From: Flavobacteriaceae bacterium
Lineage (GTDB): Bacteria; Bacteroidota; Bacteroidia; Flavobacteriales; Flavobacteriaceae
Assembly: GCA_027490305.1 (NCBI GenBank)
Contig: JAIXYI010000045.1
Span: forward strand, 1 to 64,000
Direction of reading: 5' to 3'
DNA: 64,000 nt
Below, piece after piece: positions 25,867 through 35,185 of this stretch. The position numbers were made by a program, and so were the translations under genes. The notes under the pieces are model-generated. The model saw nothing but the letters and a program-made list of their open reading frames with translations, searched no databases and was not told where the DNA came from. The stretch's first letter is position 1, and each line of letters begins with the position of its first letter.

Positions 25867-26809
25867 GGTTCTCGATGCTCTTGTAGGCGTCGATGATCTT
25901 TTTCACCAATCGGTGACGTACGATGTCTTTGTCGTCGAGGTAAATCATGGCAATACCGTCGATGTCTTTCAACACGAGCAACGCTTCCTTGAGTCCGGAA
26001 ATGGTGCGCCGCGGCAAGTCCACCTGCCCGGGGTCACCCGTCACAATAAATTTCGCGTTCTTGCCCATACGGGTCAAAAACATCTTCATCTGGTTGTGTG
26101 TGGTGTTCTGCGCCTCATCGAGGATGACGAAAGCGTTGTCAAGCGTACGTCCGCGCATGAACGCCAACGGTGCAATTTGGATGATGCCTTTCAGTATATA
26201 GTCTTCAAGTGTCTGCGCCGGGATCATATCGCGCAACGCATCATACAACGGCTGCATATACGGATCGAGCTTCTCTTTCATATCGCCGGGCAAAAAGCCG
26301 AGGTTCTCCCCAGCTTCCACGGCCGGACGCGTGAGGATGATCCGCTTGACCTGCTTTTCTTTCAACGCCCGCACGGCCAATGCTACACCCGTATAGGTCT
26401 TTCCGGTTCCGGCAGGTCCGATCGCGAACAGCATGTCGTTTTTGGCGAGCATGTCGACCATCTTCTGCTGGTTCGGTGTCATCGCCTTGATCAGCTTGCC
26501 GCCTACACCGTGCACCAGCACTTTGTCGTAGTCGGGCATGCGCTGGTCGTCTTGCGTGTTGCTTTGGATCACGCGGTCGATGACGTTGTCGTCTATATTA
26601 TTGTAACGGGTGAAGTGGGCCATCAACCGGTTGAAACGGGTCTCGAATTCGTCGAGTTCCTCTTTTTCACCGAAGGCCTTCAGCGTGGTGCCGCGGGCCA
26701 CTATTTTCAGCTTGGGATAGTACTTCTTGATGGTTTCCAGGTGGGCATCCTGTGCGCCCCAAAATTCCTTCGGGGCGATGTCGTTCAGCTCGATGATTCT
26801 TTCGTTCAA
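25859..26809 (-). CDS. phoH: PhoH-family ATPase
   Basis: A 316-residue protein with an N-terminal KH-like region (about 30-90) and a PhoH P-loop domain. Walker A is GPAGTGKT (131-138), Walker B is AFVILDEAQNTT, and a RPAVEAGENLGFLPGD segment is typical of the family. Related PhoH/YbeZ proteins are ATPases that act in rRNA maturation with the YbeY endonuclease. The partner ybeY is not in the window. It is divergent from the SAM hydrolase gene. A long antisense frame on the opposite strand is a shadow. Confidence 0.93.
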   Translation of the reverse strand: MNERIIELNDIAPKEFWGAQDAHLETIKKYYPKLKIVARGTTLKAFGEKEELDEFETRFNRLMAHFTRYNNIDDNVIDRVIQSNTQDDQRMPDYDKVLVHGVGGKLIKAMTPNQQKMVDMLAKNDMLFAIGPAGTGKTYTGVALAVRALKEKQVKRIILTRPAVEAGENLGFLPGDMKEKLDPYMQPLYDALRDMIPAQTLEDYILKGIIQIAPLAFMRGRTLDNAFVILDEAQNTTHNQMKMFLTRMGKNAKFIVTGDPGQVDLPRRTISGLKEALLVLKDIDGIAMIYLDDKDIVRHRLVKKIIDAYKSIENHD

Positions 26810-26836
26810 AGGCGCCGTATTAAGTTAGATAATTAG

Positions 26837-26844
26837 TAGCTTTG
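26837..26844 (+). promoter_or_regulatory. -7 box before the SAM hydrolase gene
   Basis: TAGCTTTG matches TAnnTTTG and lies 56 nt upstream of the ATG. No clear -33 TTG. It would drive the SAM hydrolase, ABM and gldFG operon. Confidence 0.45.
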
Positions 26845-26899
26845 CATCCAAATTTAATCAATTCAGGCCGGGGTTTCCGCATTAGTTATAAACAAATTT

Positions 26900-27748
26900 A
26901 TGTCGATAATTACCCTTACCACCGACTTCGGAACGAAAGACCATTTCGCTGGTGCACTCAAGGGTAAATTGTGGTCGGAAGCAGGCGGGGCCACGATTGT
27001 CGACCTTTCCCACGACATCGATCCGTTCAACATCGCCGAAGCGGCCTACATCGTCGGAGCGGCCTACTCCTCCTTCCCTAAAGGTACGGTTCATCTCATC
27101 GCCGTTGATTACGAACTCAACAAAGAAACGCGCCACATCGCAATGGAATGGGACGGGCATTTTTTCGTGTGCGCCGATAACGGACTCCCGGGTATCCTTG
27201 CCCAACGTATCGTACCGTCTAAAGTGGCGGTCATCAACATCCACGACCGTTTGCCCGCCGATGCCACCGATCTTGACGTGTTTGTGACGGTCGCCAGCCA
27301 TTTGTCAAAAGGCGGACTGCTGAATGTCATCGGAAAAGATACCAAATCGTTAAAGGCACTTAATGAGCTAAAACCAACGGTTGCCGACGACGGCAATGCC
27401 ATCCGTGGTGCCGTCATTTATATTGATCGCTTTGGGAACGCCGTCACTAATATTACGAGGCAACTGTTTATGGACACGGCGAAGGGACGTCCGTATGACA
27501 TCATCCTGAACGAACGCCTGCGTCACATGCGCGGACACAACATCCGGACGATCTGGCCACGGTATTCCGATATCGCCAGTTCCGGAAAATATCCCCTTAA
27601 AAACTACGAAGGCGAGAAACTCGCGATCTTCAACGAAGCGGGCCATCTAGAAATCGCGATTTTCCGCAGCAATACCACGACGGTGGGCAGTGCGTCGAGT
27701 TTACTCGGACTTGGCTACCGCGATTCCATCCTGATTGAATTCAACTAA
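26900..27748 (+). CDS. SAM hydroxide adenosyltransferase (DUF62 family)
   Basis: A 282-residue member of the family that includes SAM hydrolases and the fluorinase/chlorinase enzymes. It opens with LTTDFGTKDHFAGALKG, followed by VDLSHDIDPFNIAEAAYIV, VDYEL, and CADNGLPG, the usual N-domain motifs. The C-domain has VIYIDRFGNAVTNI. Non-halogenase members turn SAM and water into adenosine and methionine; no halogenase-specific feature was noted. It starts the operon leading to gldF and gldG. Confidence 0.9.
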   Translation: MSIITLTTDFGTKDHFAGALKGKLWSEAGGATIVDLSHDIDPFNIAEAAYIVGAAYSSFPKGTVHLIAVDYELNKETRHIAMEWDGHFFVCADNGLPGILAQRIVPSKVAVINIHDRLPADATDLDVFVTVASHLSKGGLLNVIGKDTKSLKALNELKPTVADDGNAIRGAVIYIDRFGNAVTNITRQLFMDTAKGRPYDIILNERLRHMRGHNIRTIWPRYSDIASSGKYPLKNYEGEKLAIFNEAGHLEIAIFRSNTTTVGSASSLLGLGYRDSILIEFN

Positions 27749-27751
27749 TCC

Positions 27752-28048
27752 ATGTTCATAAGAATTGTAAAAATGTCGTTCCAGCCGGAGAAAGTACCGG
27801 ATTTCCTCGCGAATTTTGACCTGATGAAGGAAAAGATACGAAACGCGCCCGGAAACCGTTTATTGGAACTGTACCGCGACCGCCACGATCCGTCCGTATT
27901 CTTTACCTACAGCTATTGGGAAACGGAAGCCGACCTCGAGGCCTACCGCCAATCGGAACTGTTTTATGATGTGTGGACATACACCAAAAAATTGTTTAAC
28001 GCCAAACCGGAAGCATGGAGCGTCGACCGCCTCGTGCAATTGTCCTGA
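27752..28048 (+). CDS. ABM-domain protein (antibiotic biosynthesis monooxygenase fold)
   Basis: A 98-residue protein of a single ferredoxin-like ABM domain: MFIRIVKMSFQPEKVPDFLANFD opening, then LELYRDRHDPSVFFTYSYWETEADLEAYRQSELF, the usual core. Small ABM proteins can be heme-degrading or quinone-modifying enzymes, but the fold alone does not define activity. It lies 3 nt after the SAM hydrolase stop and 6 nt before gldF. Confidence 0.85.
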   Translation: MFIRIVKMSFQPEKVPDFLANFDLMKEKIRNAPGNRLLELYRDRHDPSVFFTYSYWETEADLEAYRQSELFYDVWTYTKKLFNAKPEAWSVDRLVQLS

Positions 28049-28054
28049 TAACGA

Positions 28055-28759
28055 ATGAAAGCACTTTTCCTGCGTGAGATCAAATCTTTTTTCGGCTCGC
28101 CCGTCGGCTATTTGGTCGTAGCCGTTTTTTTGCTGTTGAACGGCCTCTTCCTATGGGTCTTCGATGGCGATTTCAACATCCTTGATTCGGGTTTTGCCGA
28201 CCTGGGCCCGTTCTTCACCTTTGCGCCCTGGGTACTTATTTTCCTGATACCGGCCGTTACGATGCGGAGCTTTTCCGATGAAAGACGTCAAGGCACACTT
28301 GAACTGTTGCTGACCAAACCCCTGTCGGTGTGGCAGGTAGTGCTGGGAAAATTCCTAGGATCGCTGCTATTGATCGTCATCGCATTGGTGCCGACGCTGG
28401 TGTATGTATACGTATTATACGGACTCGCGCTTCCGGAAGGCAGCATCGATTTTGGCAGCACAATGGGTTCCTATTTCGGATTGCTGTTCCTGGTGGCGGG
28501 TTATTCGGCCATCGGCATCTTCACCTCGTCGCTGACCGACAACCAGGTCGTGGCCTTTATTGCCTCAGTGTTCCTGTGTTTTGTCTTCTATTTTGGCTTC
28601 GCAAACCTACCCGGCAGCATCGGCTCCCTTTTGGGGATGCAGGCGCATTTCAGCAGTATGGCCCGCGGCGTGATCGACACCCGGGATGTGCTCTATTTCG
28701 TGAGTATCAGCCTGCTCTTCCTGGCTTTCACCGTCCACAAACTTAACGTCCGCGCCTAA
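28055..28759 (+). CDS. gldF: Gliding-motility ABC transporter permease GldF
   Basis: A 234-residue membrane protein with six hydrophobic segments and the ABC-2-type permease signature SFSDERRQGTLELLLTKPLSVWQVVLGKFLG (about 72-102). This organisation, with GldG directly downstream (1-nt overlap), identifies gldF of the gldAFG gliding system. The ATPase gldA is not adjacent. The transporter is required for gliding in Flavobacterium johnsoniae. Confidence 0.93.
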   Translation: MKALFLREIKSFFGSPVGYLVVAVFLLLNGLFLWVFDGDFNILDSGFADLGPFFTFAPWVLIFLIPAVTMRSFSDERRQGTLELLLTKPLSVWQVVLGKFLGSLLLIVIALVPTLVYVYVLYGLALPEGSIDFGSTMGSYFGLLFLVAGYSAIGIFTSSLTDNQVVAFIASVFLCFVFYFGFANLPGSIGSLLGMQAHFSSMARGVIDTRDVLYFVSISLLFLAFTVHKLNVRA

Positions 28760-30552
28760 TGAAGACCACACAGAAAAAACGCCTGACGGTATTGGGCTCG
28801 CTGGTCGCGGGCATTGTGTTGGTGAACGTCATCGGACAGTTTGTGTTCGCGCGTTTCGACCTGACATCTGACAAACGATATACGCTTTCGGATGTGTCAC
28901 TCGAACTGGTAGAGAATGTCACCGATCCGCTTACGATCAAAGTTTTCCTCAACGGAACGCCTCCGGGTGAATTCCAGCGACTGGAGACGGAAACCCGGCA
29001 ATTGTTGGAAGAATTCCAGGCATGTAACCGCAACATCCGCGTCGATTTTGTGAACCCGATTGGGGAAGGACAGGACGATGAGGCGAAAAAAGACCTGATC
29101 TTCGACATCTTCCACCTGAGCAACCGCGGCGTCACCCCGGATATTGACAAACAGGTGCGGGCATCCATCAATAAAATCACCGACCTCGACAAGGCGCTGT
29201 TCGACTCGTTCTATGGCTCGGGTATGAAACCCGCAGGCGTAACGGTCATGCACCGGGGCAAGAAAACGGAGGCTGTGATCTTTCCGTGGGCGATCATCAA
29301 CTACCGCGGACACCGGGTGAAGGTGCCGTTGCTGAAGAATATGATGACCGCGTCGACACAGGAAAACGTCAACAGTTCGGTGCAGCACCTGGAATATGCC
29401 TTTGCCAATGCCCTGCAGACGGCGACGGAACGCAGTGCGAAGAAAATTGCGGTGATAAAGGGCAATGCCGAGATGGATGACGTGTTGATGGCGGATTTCC
29501 TGCGGCAGGTGCGCGACCAATACCACATCGGGACGTTTACGCTTGATTCGGTGGCGAAACGTCCGAAGGAAAGTGCCGATTACCTCAAGAAAAACTACGA
29601 CCTGGTCATCATCGCGAAGCCGAAAGAGCGCTTCACAGATGAGGAAATACAGGTGTTGGACGATTATGTGATGTACGGAGGCCGCACGCTGTGGCTGGTC
29701 GACCCGGTGCATATGGAGTTGGATAGCCTTGCGAAAGGTCCGGCCCTCGCCTTCCCTATTGACCTGAACCTGAACAACCTCTTTTTCAAATACGGCGTCC
29801 GGATACAGCCTGAACTGATAAAGGATGAATATGCAGCCGAGATCAAACTCGCGACGGGCGACGAAGGCAGTGGCGCGCGTTTTTCCTCGTATATCTGGCG
29901 GTATTCACCCGTGATGCTGTCGTCTACCGACAATCCTATCGTCAAAAACGTGGAGGCCGTGCGTTTTGATTTTGCCAGCCCGATTGAGTTGCTGAAGAAC
30001 GACATCAAAAAGACGGTGCTGTTGCAATCGTCGCCGTTTTCGAAAGCGGTTGGAGTGCCGGCGCAGGTGAGTTTTGAGGATGTCGCCAATGAGACCGATC
30101 CGAAGGAATATCAAGGAAAAGGGAATTTGCCGACGGCGGTATTGCTGGAAGGACGTTTCCATTCGATCTATGAAAACCGCGTCCTGCCGTTTGATGAAAG
30201 CGACCATGTGACGGTGGGGAAATCGACCCGGATGATCGTGGTATCAGACGGGGATGTTGTGCGGAACCAACTCGACGGCAACGGACAACCGATGGAACTC
30301 GGTTTTGACCGCTGGACCGGCAAGCTATACGGCAACAAGGATTTCATGATGAATTGCGTGAACTACCTGTTGGACGACAATGGCCTGATCACGCTGCGCA
30401 GCAAAGACGTGTCGCTGCCCGTAACCGATAAGAAGAAAGTAGAAGACGAGTACACCCGCGTGCAAATCATCACCGTCGTCATGCCGTTGGTAGTGCTGGC
30501 ATTGTTCGGCATCGGATTCACGCTTCTCCGCCGACGGATGTACGCCCGTTGA
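28759..30552 (+). CDS. gldG: Gliding-motility protein GldG (ABC auxiliary subunit)
   Basis: A 597-residue protein. One N-terminal membrane helix (about 8-28) is followed by a large extracytoplasmic domain of the ABC_transp_aux type, including LSDVSLELVENVTDPLTIKVFLNG and DDYVMYGGRTLWLVDPVHMELDS. A C-terminal helix (about 573-592) precedes a basic end. It pairs with GldF in an ABC transporter needed for gliding. The gene ends 94 nt before dnaN; that gap includes a hairpin. Confidence 0.93.
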   Translation: MKTTQKKRLTVLGSLVAGIVLVNVIGQFVFARFDLTSDKRYTLSDVSLELVENVTDPLTIKVFLNGTPPGEFQRLETETRQLLEEFQACNRNIRVDFVNPIGEGQDDEAKKDLIFDIFHLSNRGVTPDIDKQVRASINKITDLDKALFDSFYGSGMKPAGVTVMHRGKKTEAVIFPWAIINYRGHRVKVPLLKNMMTASTQENVNSSVQHLEYAFANALQTATERSAKKIAVIKGNAEMDDVLMADFLRQVRDQYHIGTFTLDSVAKRPKESADYLKKNYDLVIIAKPKERFTDEEIQVLDDYVMYGGRTLWLVDPVHMELDSLAKGPALAFPIDLNLNNLFFKYGVRIQPELIKDEYAAEIKLATGDEGSGARFSSYIWRYSPVMLSSTDNPIVKNVEAVRFDFASPIELLKNDIKKTVLLQSSPFSKAVGVPAQVSFEDVANETDPKEYQGKGNLPTAVLLEGRFHSIYENRVLPFDESDHVTVGKSTRMIVVSDGDVVRNQLDGNGQPMELGFDRWTGKLYGNKDFMMNCVNYLLDDNGLITLRSKDVSLPVTDKKKVEDEYTRVQIITVVMPLVVLALFGIGFTLLRRRMYAR

Positions 30553-30580
30553 TGTTAATAAATTTGTTTTAAAAAAAAGC

Positions 30581-30624
30581 CCCGTAACGGTGGAATATTT
30601 CACATAAAGTGGCATTTTTACGGG
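30581..30624 (-). terminator. Minus-oriented hairpin with U-run between gldG and dnaN
   Basis: CCCGTAA (30581-30587) pairs with TTACGGG (30618-30624). Read on the minus strand the hairpin is followed by a run of T residues, as in a terminator, but no minus-strand gene precedes it. It may block antisense transcription or act as a plus-strand leader structure for dnaN. Confidence 0.35.
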
Positions 30625-30646
30625 ATAAAAAAAACGCAACCTACAA

Positions 30647-31765
30647 ATGAAGTTCATCGTATCGAGTTCCTACCTCCTGAAACAGTTGCAGGTCCTTGGA
30701 AACGTTATCAATAGCAACAATACCCTTCCGATCCTCGACAATTTCCTTTTTGAGATCGACAAGCGGTCACTGACGGTTTCGGCCTCGGACCTGGAGACCA
30801 CGATGTCGGCTACCCTCGAAATCGAATCGGAAAGTAACGGTGCTGTTGCCGTTCCGGCGCGACTGTTGCTGGAAATACTGAAAACGTTCCCGGAGCAACC
30901 GCTGACCTTTACGGTGGAAGAGAACAGCACCATCGAAATCAGTTCGAACTCGGGTAAGTATGCGCTGGCATATGCACCGGGTGAAGAGTTCCCGAAAGCA
31001 GTTACCCTTGAGGAGCCGTCTTCTACGTTGGTGCCGGCCCATGTGTTGGCGACTGCGATCAGCAAAACCATCTTCGCTGCCGGAAACGACGACCTGCGTC
31101 CGGTGATGTCGGGTGTGTTCTTCCAGTTTTCGCCGCAGGGACTCACCTTCGTCGCGACAGACGCGCACAAACTCGTAAAATACAGCCGCACAGATGTGAC
31201 GGCCTCGCAGGTAGCGGATTTTATCATGCCGAAGAAACCGCTGAACATCCTCAAAAGCATCCTGGGCGCTTCGGATGCGGAAGTGACCATCGAATACAAC
31301 GATTCAAACGCGACGTTCTCGTTTGAGAACTATGTGTTGACGTGCCGCCTGATCGACGGGAAATACCCGAACTATGAAGCGGTCATCCCGAAAGAGAATC
31401 CGAACAAGTTGCACATCGGACGTTCCCAATTCCTGAATTCGGTGCGTCGTGTGGCGATTTTCTCAAACAAGACTACCCACCAGATCCGCCTGAAAATCGC
31501 GGGTGCCGAACTGAATATTTCTGCCGAAGACATCGATTATTCGAACAAGGCGGAAGAGCGTTTGACCTGTGATTACCAAGGTGATGATATCCAAATTGGC
31601 TTCAATTCGCGTTTCCTTACCGAAATGCTGAACAACCTGCAATCGGATGACATCCAGTTGGAGATGTCACTACCGAACCGCGCGGGCATCCTGACACCTT
31701 CCGACGGACTCGACGACGGTGAGACGGTAACGATGCTGGTGATGCCGGTGATGTTGAATGGTTAG
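30647..31765 (+). CDS. dnaN: DNA polymerase III beta sliding clamp
   Basis: A 372-residue clamp with the normal three-domain length. Recognisable are MKFIVSSSYLLKQLQVLGNVINSNNTLPILDNFLFEI, VPARLLLEILKTFP, and the C-terminal VMPVMLNG where the clamp-binding pocket lies (usual MPMR/MPVM tail). It forms the ring that tethers polymerase to DNA. It is not next to dnaA or recF here, as is normal for Bacteroidota. An intrinsic terminator follows. Confidence 0.97.
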   Translation: MKFIVSSSYLLKQLQVLGNVINSNNTLPILDNFLFEIDKRSLTVSASDLETTMSATLEIESESNGAVAVPARLLLEILKTFPEQPLTFTVEENSTIEISSNSGKYALAYAPGEEFPKAVTLEEPSSTLVPAHVLATAISKTIFAAGNDDLRPVMSGVFFQFSPQGLTFVATDAHKLVKYSRTDVTASQVADFIMPKKPLNILKSILGASDAEVTIEYNDSNATFSFENYVLTCRLIDGKYPNYEAVIPKENPNKLHIGRSQFLNSVRRVAIFSNKTTHQIRLKIAGAELNISAEDIDYSNKAEERLTCDYQGDDIQIGFNSRFLTEMLNNLQSDDIQLEMSLPNRAGILTPSDGLDDGETVTMLVMPVMLNG

Positions 31766-31825
31766 AAGGAGCGAGTAGCAAGCATTGAAGAGGCTCAAGA
31801 CGCTATTCTCTATAAAATTTATAAG

Positions 31826-31854
31826 TCCCGGGGCGATGCTTCGGGATTTTTTTT
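31826..31854 (+). terminator. Intrinsic terminator after dnaN
   Basis: TCCCG...CGGGA stem extended by G-T pairs, loop around GAT, followed by eight T residues. It lies 60 nt after the dnaN stop and shows that the ATG at 31785 is not the start of the next gene. Confidence 0.88.
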
Positions 31855-31886
31855 GTGTAGCTGCGCGCGATATCCTATCTTTAAGT

Positions 31887-32813
31887 ATGACCGTGAATTT
31901 GTCTTTCCTTTGGCGTGTGGGCGCTTCCCTCCTTTTCTCGCTGTTAAGCTGCACCGGCTTGGCCCAGGGCGACACGATCCACGAGATTGCGGCGAATCGG
32001 TTTGAAACGCGCGGGCTGCGTGCGCCGCGGTTGTCGTTGTTGGACAAGCGATTGTCGGAAGGTTCGGGGCTGGTGGCCTGGAACGGACAGTTGTGGTCGC
32101 ATAACGACAGTGGCGCGGATGCGGAGTTGTTTGCGTTGGATACGGCAACCGGGAAAATCGTGGCACGGTATCCGCTTCCCGGTTTGCGAAACGTCGACTG
32201 GGAAGAACTCGCACAGGACGAAGCAAACTTCTATATCGGTGACTTTGGTAACAATGGTGCGAACCGAAAGCGACTCTCGATTTATAAGGTCGGAAAACGT
32301 TCAGTGCTGGAAGACCAACCCAAAATAGAAACGTTGTCTTTTGAATGGCCGAAATTGTACGATTCAAAGGGTAAGCCTGAAGGGCCTTTTGACTGTGAAG
32401 CGATGGTCGTGGTAAACGACACTATCTTCCTGTTTACCAAGGAGTGGAAAGAACGAAGGGGTTCGCTTATCTTCTTGTTGCCTACCACATCCGGACATCA
32501 TGTGGCGCGCTATGTAGCCTCGTTGAAAACCCGTCTTTTGGTGACGGGCGCGGACTACAATAACGAACGGAAACAGGTGACCCTGATCGGTTACAATAGG
32601 CTTGTCAATCCAAGAGTTTTACAATTACAACTTCCGGAGAACGGCGATTTCAGAAAGATCCGGGAGGGGAAAAACTGCCGTATTCGCCGTCATTTCAGAC
32701 AGGTAGAGGGCATCGCCAGTTTTGATGGACGTCACTTTTACGCCGTCAGCGAAGCGATTGGCTTCCTGTTCATCCGCCATTCCCCTTCCCTTTACACGTT
32801 CGATCTTCCGTAA
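31887..32813 (+). CDS. Secreted beta-propeller-like protein
   Basis: Choosing the ATG after the terminator gives 308 residues with a signal peptide (VGASLLFSLLSCTGLAQ). The rest has repeated strands, LSEGSGLVAWNGQLWSHNDSG, AELFALDTATGKIVARYPLP, FYIGDFGNNGANRKRLSIYKV, and GPFDCEAMVVVNDTIFLFTKEW, which resemble SdiA-regulated or phytase-like beta-propellers. It ends in a YTFDLP tail without a sorting domain. The 5-prime extension to 31785 crosses the dnaN terminator and is rejected. Confidence 0.7.
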   Translation: MTVNLSFLWRVGASLLFSLLSCTGLAQGDTIHEIAANRFETRGLRAPRLSLLDKRLSEGSGLVAWNGQLWSHNDSGADAELFALDTATGKIVARYPLPGLRNVDWEELAQDEANFYIGDFGNNGANRKRLSIYKVGKRSVLEDQPKIETLSFEWPKLYDSKGKPEGPFDCEAMVVVNDTIFLFTKEWKERRGSLIFLLPTTSGHHVARYVASLKTRLLVTGADYNNERKQVTLIGYNRLVNPRVLQLQLPENGDFRKIREGKNCRIRRHFRQVEGIASFDGRHFYAVSEAIGFLFIRHSPSLYTFDLP

Positions 32814-32823
32814 CCGCGCGCGC

Positions 32824-33648
32824 CTATTGGAGTATCAGCAGCGGAACGTCACTGTGATACGCCAATTGTTTCGTGCGACTACGATGGAACAATCCTTCAA
32901 AGAAACCGCGTTTATGCTGCACCATCGCCATCATATCGACGGCGTGGGAAGAGCAGAAATCGAGAATTGCCTGTTCGACATCCTCCTGCCCTACCAGGGT
33001 AAACGATGCGCGCCCCTGGAAAACCAATTCCCAATCGGCTACTAACACATCACGTACAATCGACTGCGGCGTTTGTACATGCAGGCATTCGACAGTAGCG
33101 CCAAGCGACTGTGCGATGGAGATGATGCGTTCGAGCCTGCGCCGGTCGTCGTCATGGAGTTCTGTGGCAAAGCCAATCTTCCTAATAGATTTATAGGCCG
33201 TCGCTTCCGGAATGGCGATCACGGCGATGTCTACGGCCGCCATAACACGGGCGGTGGTCGTGCCGAGGAAAATTTCTTCCAGTCCCGATGCGCCTTTGGT
33301 GCCCATGACGACCAGGTCGACGCTCTCTTCTTTGACAAGATCGGTGATAGCGGTGACCAAATCGCCCTCAAGCAACACATTGCGAACGGGCACGTGCTGT
33401 TTCTGGCGGGCAACGGCTACGTCGCGTAGGGCCGGTACCTGGTCGCGGAAGTTCTCGAAACTGCCGAGTTCAAAAACATCATAGGTTTCCAGCAAATACG
33501 GCGGTACCCCGTCGTAGTCGAGTACAGGCAACTGGTAGACGTGCAGTGTGATAATCTCAGAACCGGTCGCATCGGCCAAATCGAGGGCGTAGGCGAATGC
33601 ATTGAGGGACGCATTCGAGAAATCGGTGGGAAACAGGATTTTTTTCAT
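32824..33648 (-). CDS. Tandem universal stress protein
   Basis: A 274-residue protein of two UspA domains. The first carries the ATP-binding motif VMGTKGASGLEEIFLGTTTARVM (about 113-135) and opens MKKILFPTDFSNASLNAFAYALDLA. The second domain is more degenerate (about 150-274) and ends with VPLLILQ. Tandem Usp proteins bind ATP and respond to energy or nutrient stress. It is convergent with the preceding propeller gene and divergent from mnmE. Confidence 0.9.
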   Translation of the reverse strand: MKKILFPTDFSNASLNAFAYALDLADATGSEIITLHVYQLPVLDYDGVPPYLLETYDVFELGSFENFRDQVPALRDVAVARQKQHVPVRNVLLEGDLVTAITDLVKEESVDLVVMGTKGASGLEEIFLGTTTARVMAAVDIAVIAIPEATAYKSIRKIGFATELHDDDRRRLERIISIAQSLGATVECLHVQTPQSIVRDVLVADWELVFQGRASFTLVGQEDVEQAILDFCSSHAVDMMAMVQHKRGFFEGLFHRSRTKQLAYHSDVPLLILQ

Positions 33649-33735
33649 GAGGGGACTATTGGGAATACTCTAAGGTACGCATTCCGCCGGGGGCTACCTT
33701 TGTCGTTTGTCATTTTTTAACCCACCCCTTTTCCG

Positions 33736-33743
33736 TATTTTTG
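33736..33743 (+). promoter_or_regulatory. -7 box of mnmE; near-leaderless start
   Basis: TATTTTTG ends 4 nt before the mnmE ATG, matching TAnnTTTG. The nearest upstream TTG is 26 nt away, longer than usual. Transcription would start at or beside the ATG. Confidence 0.5.
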
Positions 33744-33747
33744 CAGG

Positions 33748-35142
33748 ATGCTGCCACATGACACTATCGTAGCGCTTGCTACCCCATCAGGCGCCGGCGC
33801 GATTGCCATTATCCGCGTTTCCGGACCGGATGCAATCAACCGCGTGGCACCGCACTTTCGGTCGGTAAAGGGAAAAGACCTTCGCGTACAGAAAACCCAC
33901 ACCCTGCATCTCGGGCATCTGGTCGATGGGGATCGGGTATTGGATGAAGTGCTGGTGTCGGTGTTTCACGGCCCCCATTCCTATACAGGCGAAAACACAA
34001 TTGAGATTTCCTGCCACGGATCGGTCTATATCCAGCAACAGATCCTACAATTGTTGGTGCGGGAAGGCTGTCGGACCGCCGAGCCGGGTGAGTTTACCCT
34101 GCGGGCCTTCCTGAATGGCAAAATGGACCTGTCGCAGGCGGAGGCCGTTGCCGATTTGATCCAGTCGGACAGCGAAGCGGCACATAAGATCGCCATGCAG
34201 CAAATGCGCGGTGGCTTCAGCAATGAGTTGCAATTGTTGCGACAGGAACTGCTCAATTTTGCCTCGCTGATTGAGTTGGAACTTGACTTTTCGGAAGAAG
34301 ATGTGGAATTCGCCGACCGCACCCAATTCGAACAGCTATTGAACCAGACATCAACGGTATTGAAGCGCCTGGCTGATTCGTTTGCGGTAGGGAATGTATT
34401 GAAAAACGGCATTCCGGTGGCAATCGTCGGCGAGCCCAACGTAGGGAAGTCGACCCTGCTGAACGCCCTGTTGAACGAAGAACGCGCCATCGTGTCGGAT
34501 ATCGCCGGCACCACGCGCGACACCATCGAAGACGAATTGGTGATTGACGGCATTGCATTTCGCTTCATCGATACGGCCGGCATCCGCGAAACGAAAGACG
34601 TAGTCGAACACATCGGCATCCAGCGGACGTTTGAAAAAATGGCACAGGCCGAAGTGGTGTTGTACCTCGTCGACAGTTCGCAGTTGACCGATGAGACGCG
34701 GCGTACGGAGGTGGGAACAGAGATTGCGATGGTGCGCGAACGCTATCCGCAGAAAACCCTAGTCGTAGTGGGCAACAAGACCGACCGCCTCGACGACAAC
34801 CAAAAAGCCTTACTCATAACCGAATTACCGGAACTGCTATTGCTTTCCGCCAAAGACAAAGCCGGCGTCGATACCCTGAAACAACAACTGACCGCGTTTG
34901 TGCAGACAGGCGCCCTTCGCAACAACGAAACCATCGTCACGAATGCGCGGCATTACGATGCGTTACTGCACGCGCTCACCGCGATTGAAAAAGTGCGCCA
35001 CGGCATGCACGACGGCCTCACGGGCGACCTCCTTGCCATTGACATCCGCGATGCTCTCTACCACTTTGGCCTGATCACGGGTGAAGTAACAAATGACGAG
35101 TTGTTGGGGAATATTTTTGCGAATTTTTGTATTGGGAAGTAG
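33748..35142 (+). CDS. mnmE: tRNA modification GTPase MnmE
   Basis: A full-length 464-residue MnmE/TrmE. The N-terminal THF-binding domain has ATPSGAGAIAIIRVSGPDA and a PHSYTGENTIEISCHGS segment. The G domain has G1 GEPNVGKS (228-235), DTAGIRETKDVVE, and NKTD. The C-terminus is the conserved FCIGK with the essential Cys (Cys461). With MnmG it modifies U34 of several tRNAs. A TATTTTTG promoter box lies 4 nt before the ATG. A heptad tract begins at the stop codon. Confidence 0.97.
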   Translation: MLPHDTIVALATPSGAGAIAIIRVSGPDAINRVAPHFRSVKGKDLRVQKTHTLHLGHLVDGDRVLDEVLVSVFHGPHSYTGENTIEISCHGSVYIQQQILQLLVREGCRTAEPGEFTLRAFLNGKMDLSQAEAVADLIQSDSEAAHKIAMQQMRGGFSNELQLLRQELLNFASLIELELDFSEEDVEFADRTQFEQLLNQTSTVLKRLADSFAVGNVLKNGIPVAIVGEPNVGKSTLLNALLNEERAIVSDIAGTTRDTIEDELVIDGIAFRFIDTAGIRETKDVVEHIGIQRTFEKMAQAEVVLYLVDSSQLTDETRRTEVGTEIAMVRERYPQKTLVVVGNKTDRLDDNQKALLITELPELLLLSAKDKAGVDTLKQQLTAFVQTGALRNNETIVTNARHYDALLHALTAIEKVRHGMHDGLTGDLLAIDIRDALYHFGLITGEVTNDELLGNIFANFCIGK

Positions 35143-35185
35143 AATTGAAGTTTTGGGTTTTGGGTTTTGAGTTTTGGGTTGGGAA
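35143..35185 (+). repeat. Heptad-period tract directly after the mnmE stop
   Basis: Starts AATTGAAG after the stop and repeats TTTTGGG/TTTTGAG. It occupies the first 40 nt of a 218-nt gap; nothing else was recognised in the rest. Confidence 0.75.

Noticed and set aside
25850..26836. 328-residue open frame opposite phoH
   Set aside because: It lies exactly antisense to a PhoH gene with intact Walker motifs. The product is a His- and Arg-rich low-complexity shadow.
27752..28048. Antibiotic biosynthesis cluster suggested by the ABM domain
   Set aside because: The ABM fold is common in small housekeeping proteins. Neighbours are SAM hydrolase and gliding genes, with no biosynthetic enzymes.
31785..31886. 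Longer start for the secreted propeller protein after dnaN
   Set aside because: The extension would span the intrinsic terminator at 31826-31854, and the internal ATG at 31887 is followed directly by a signal peptide.
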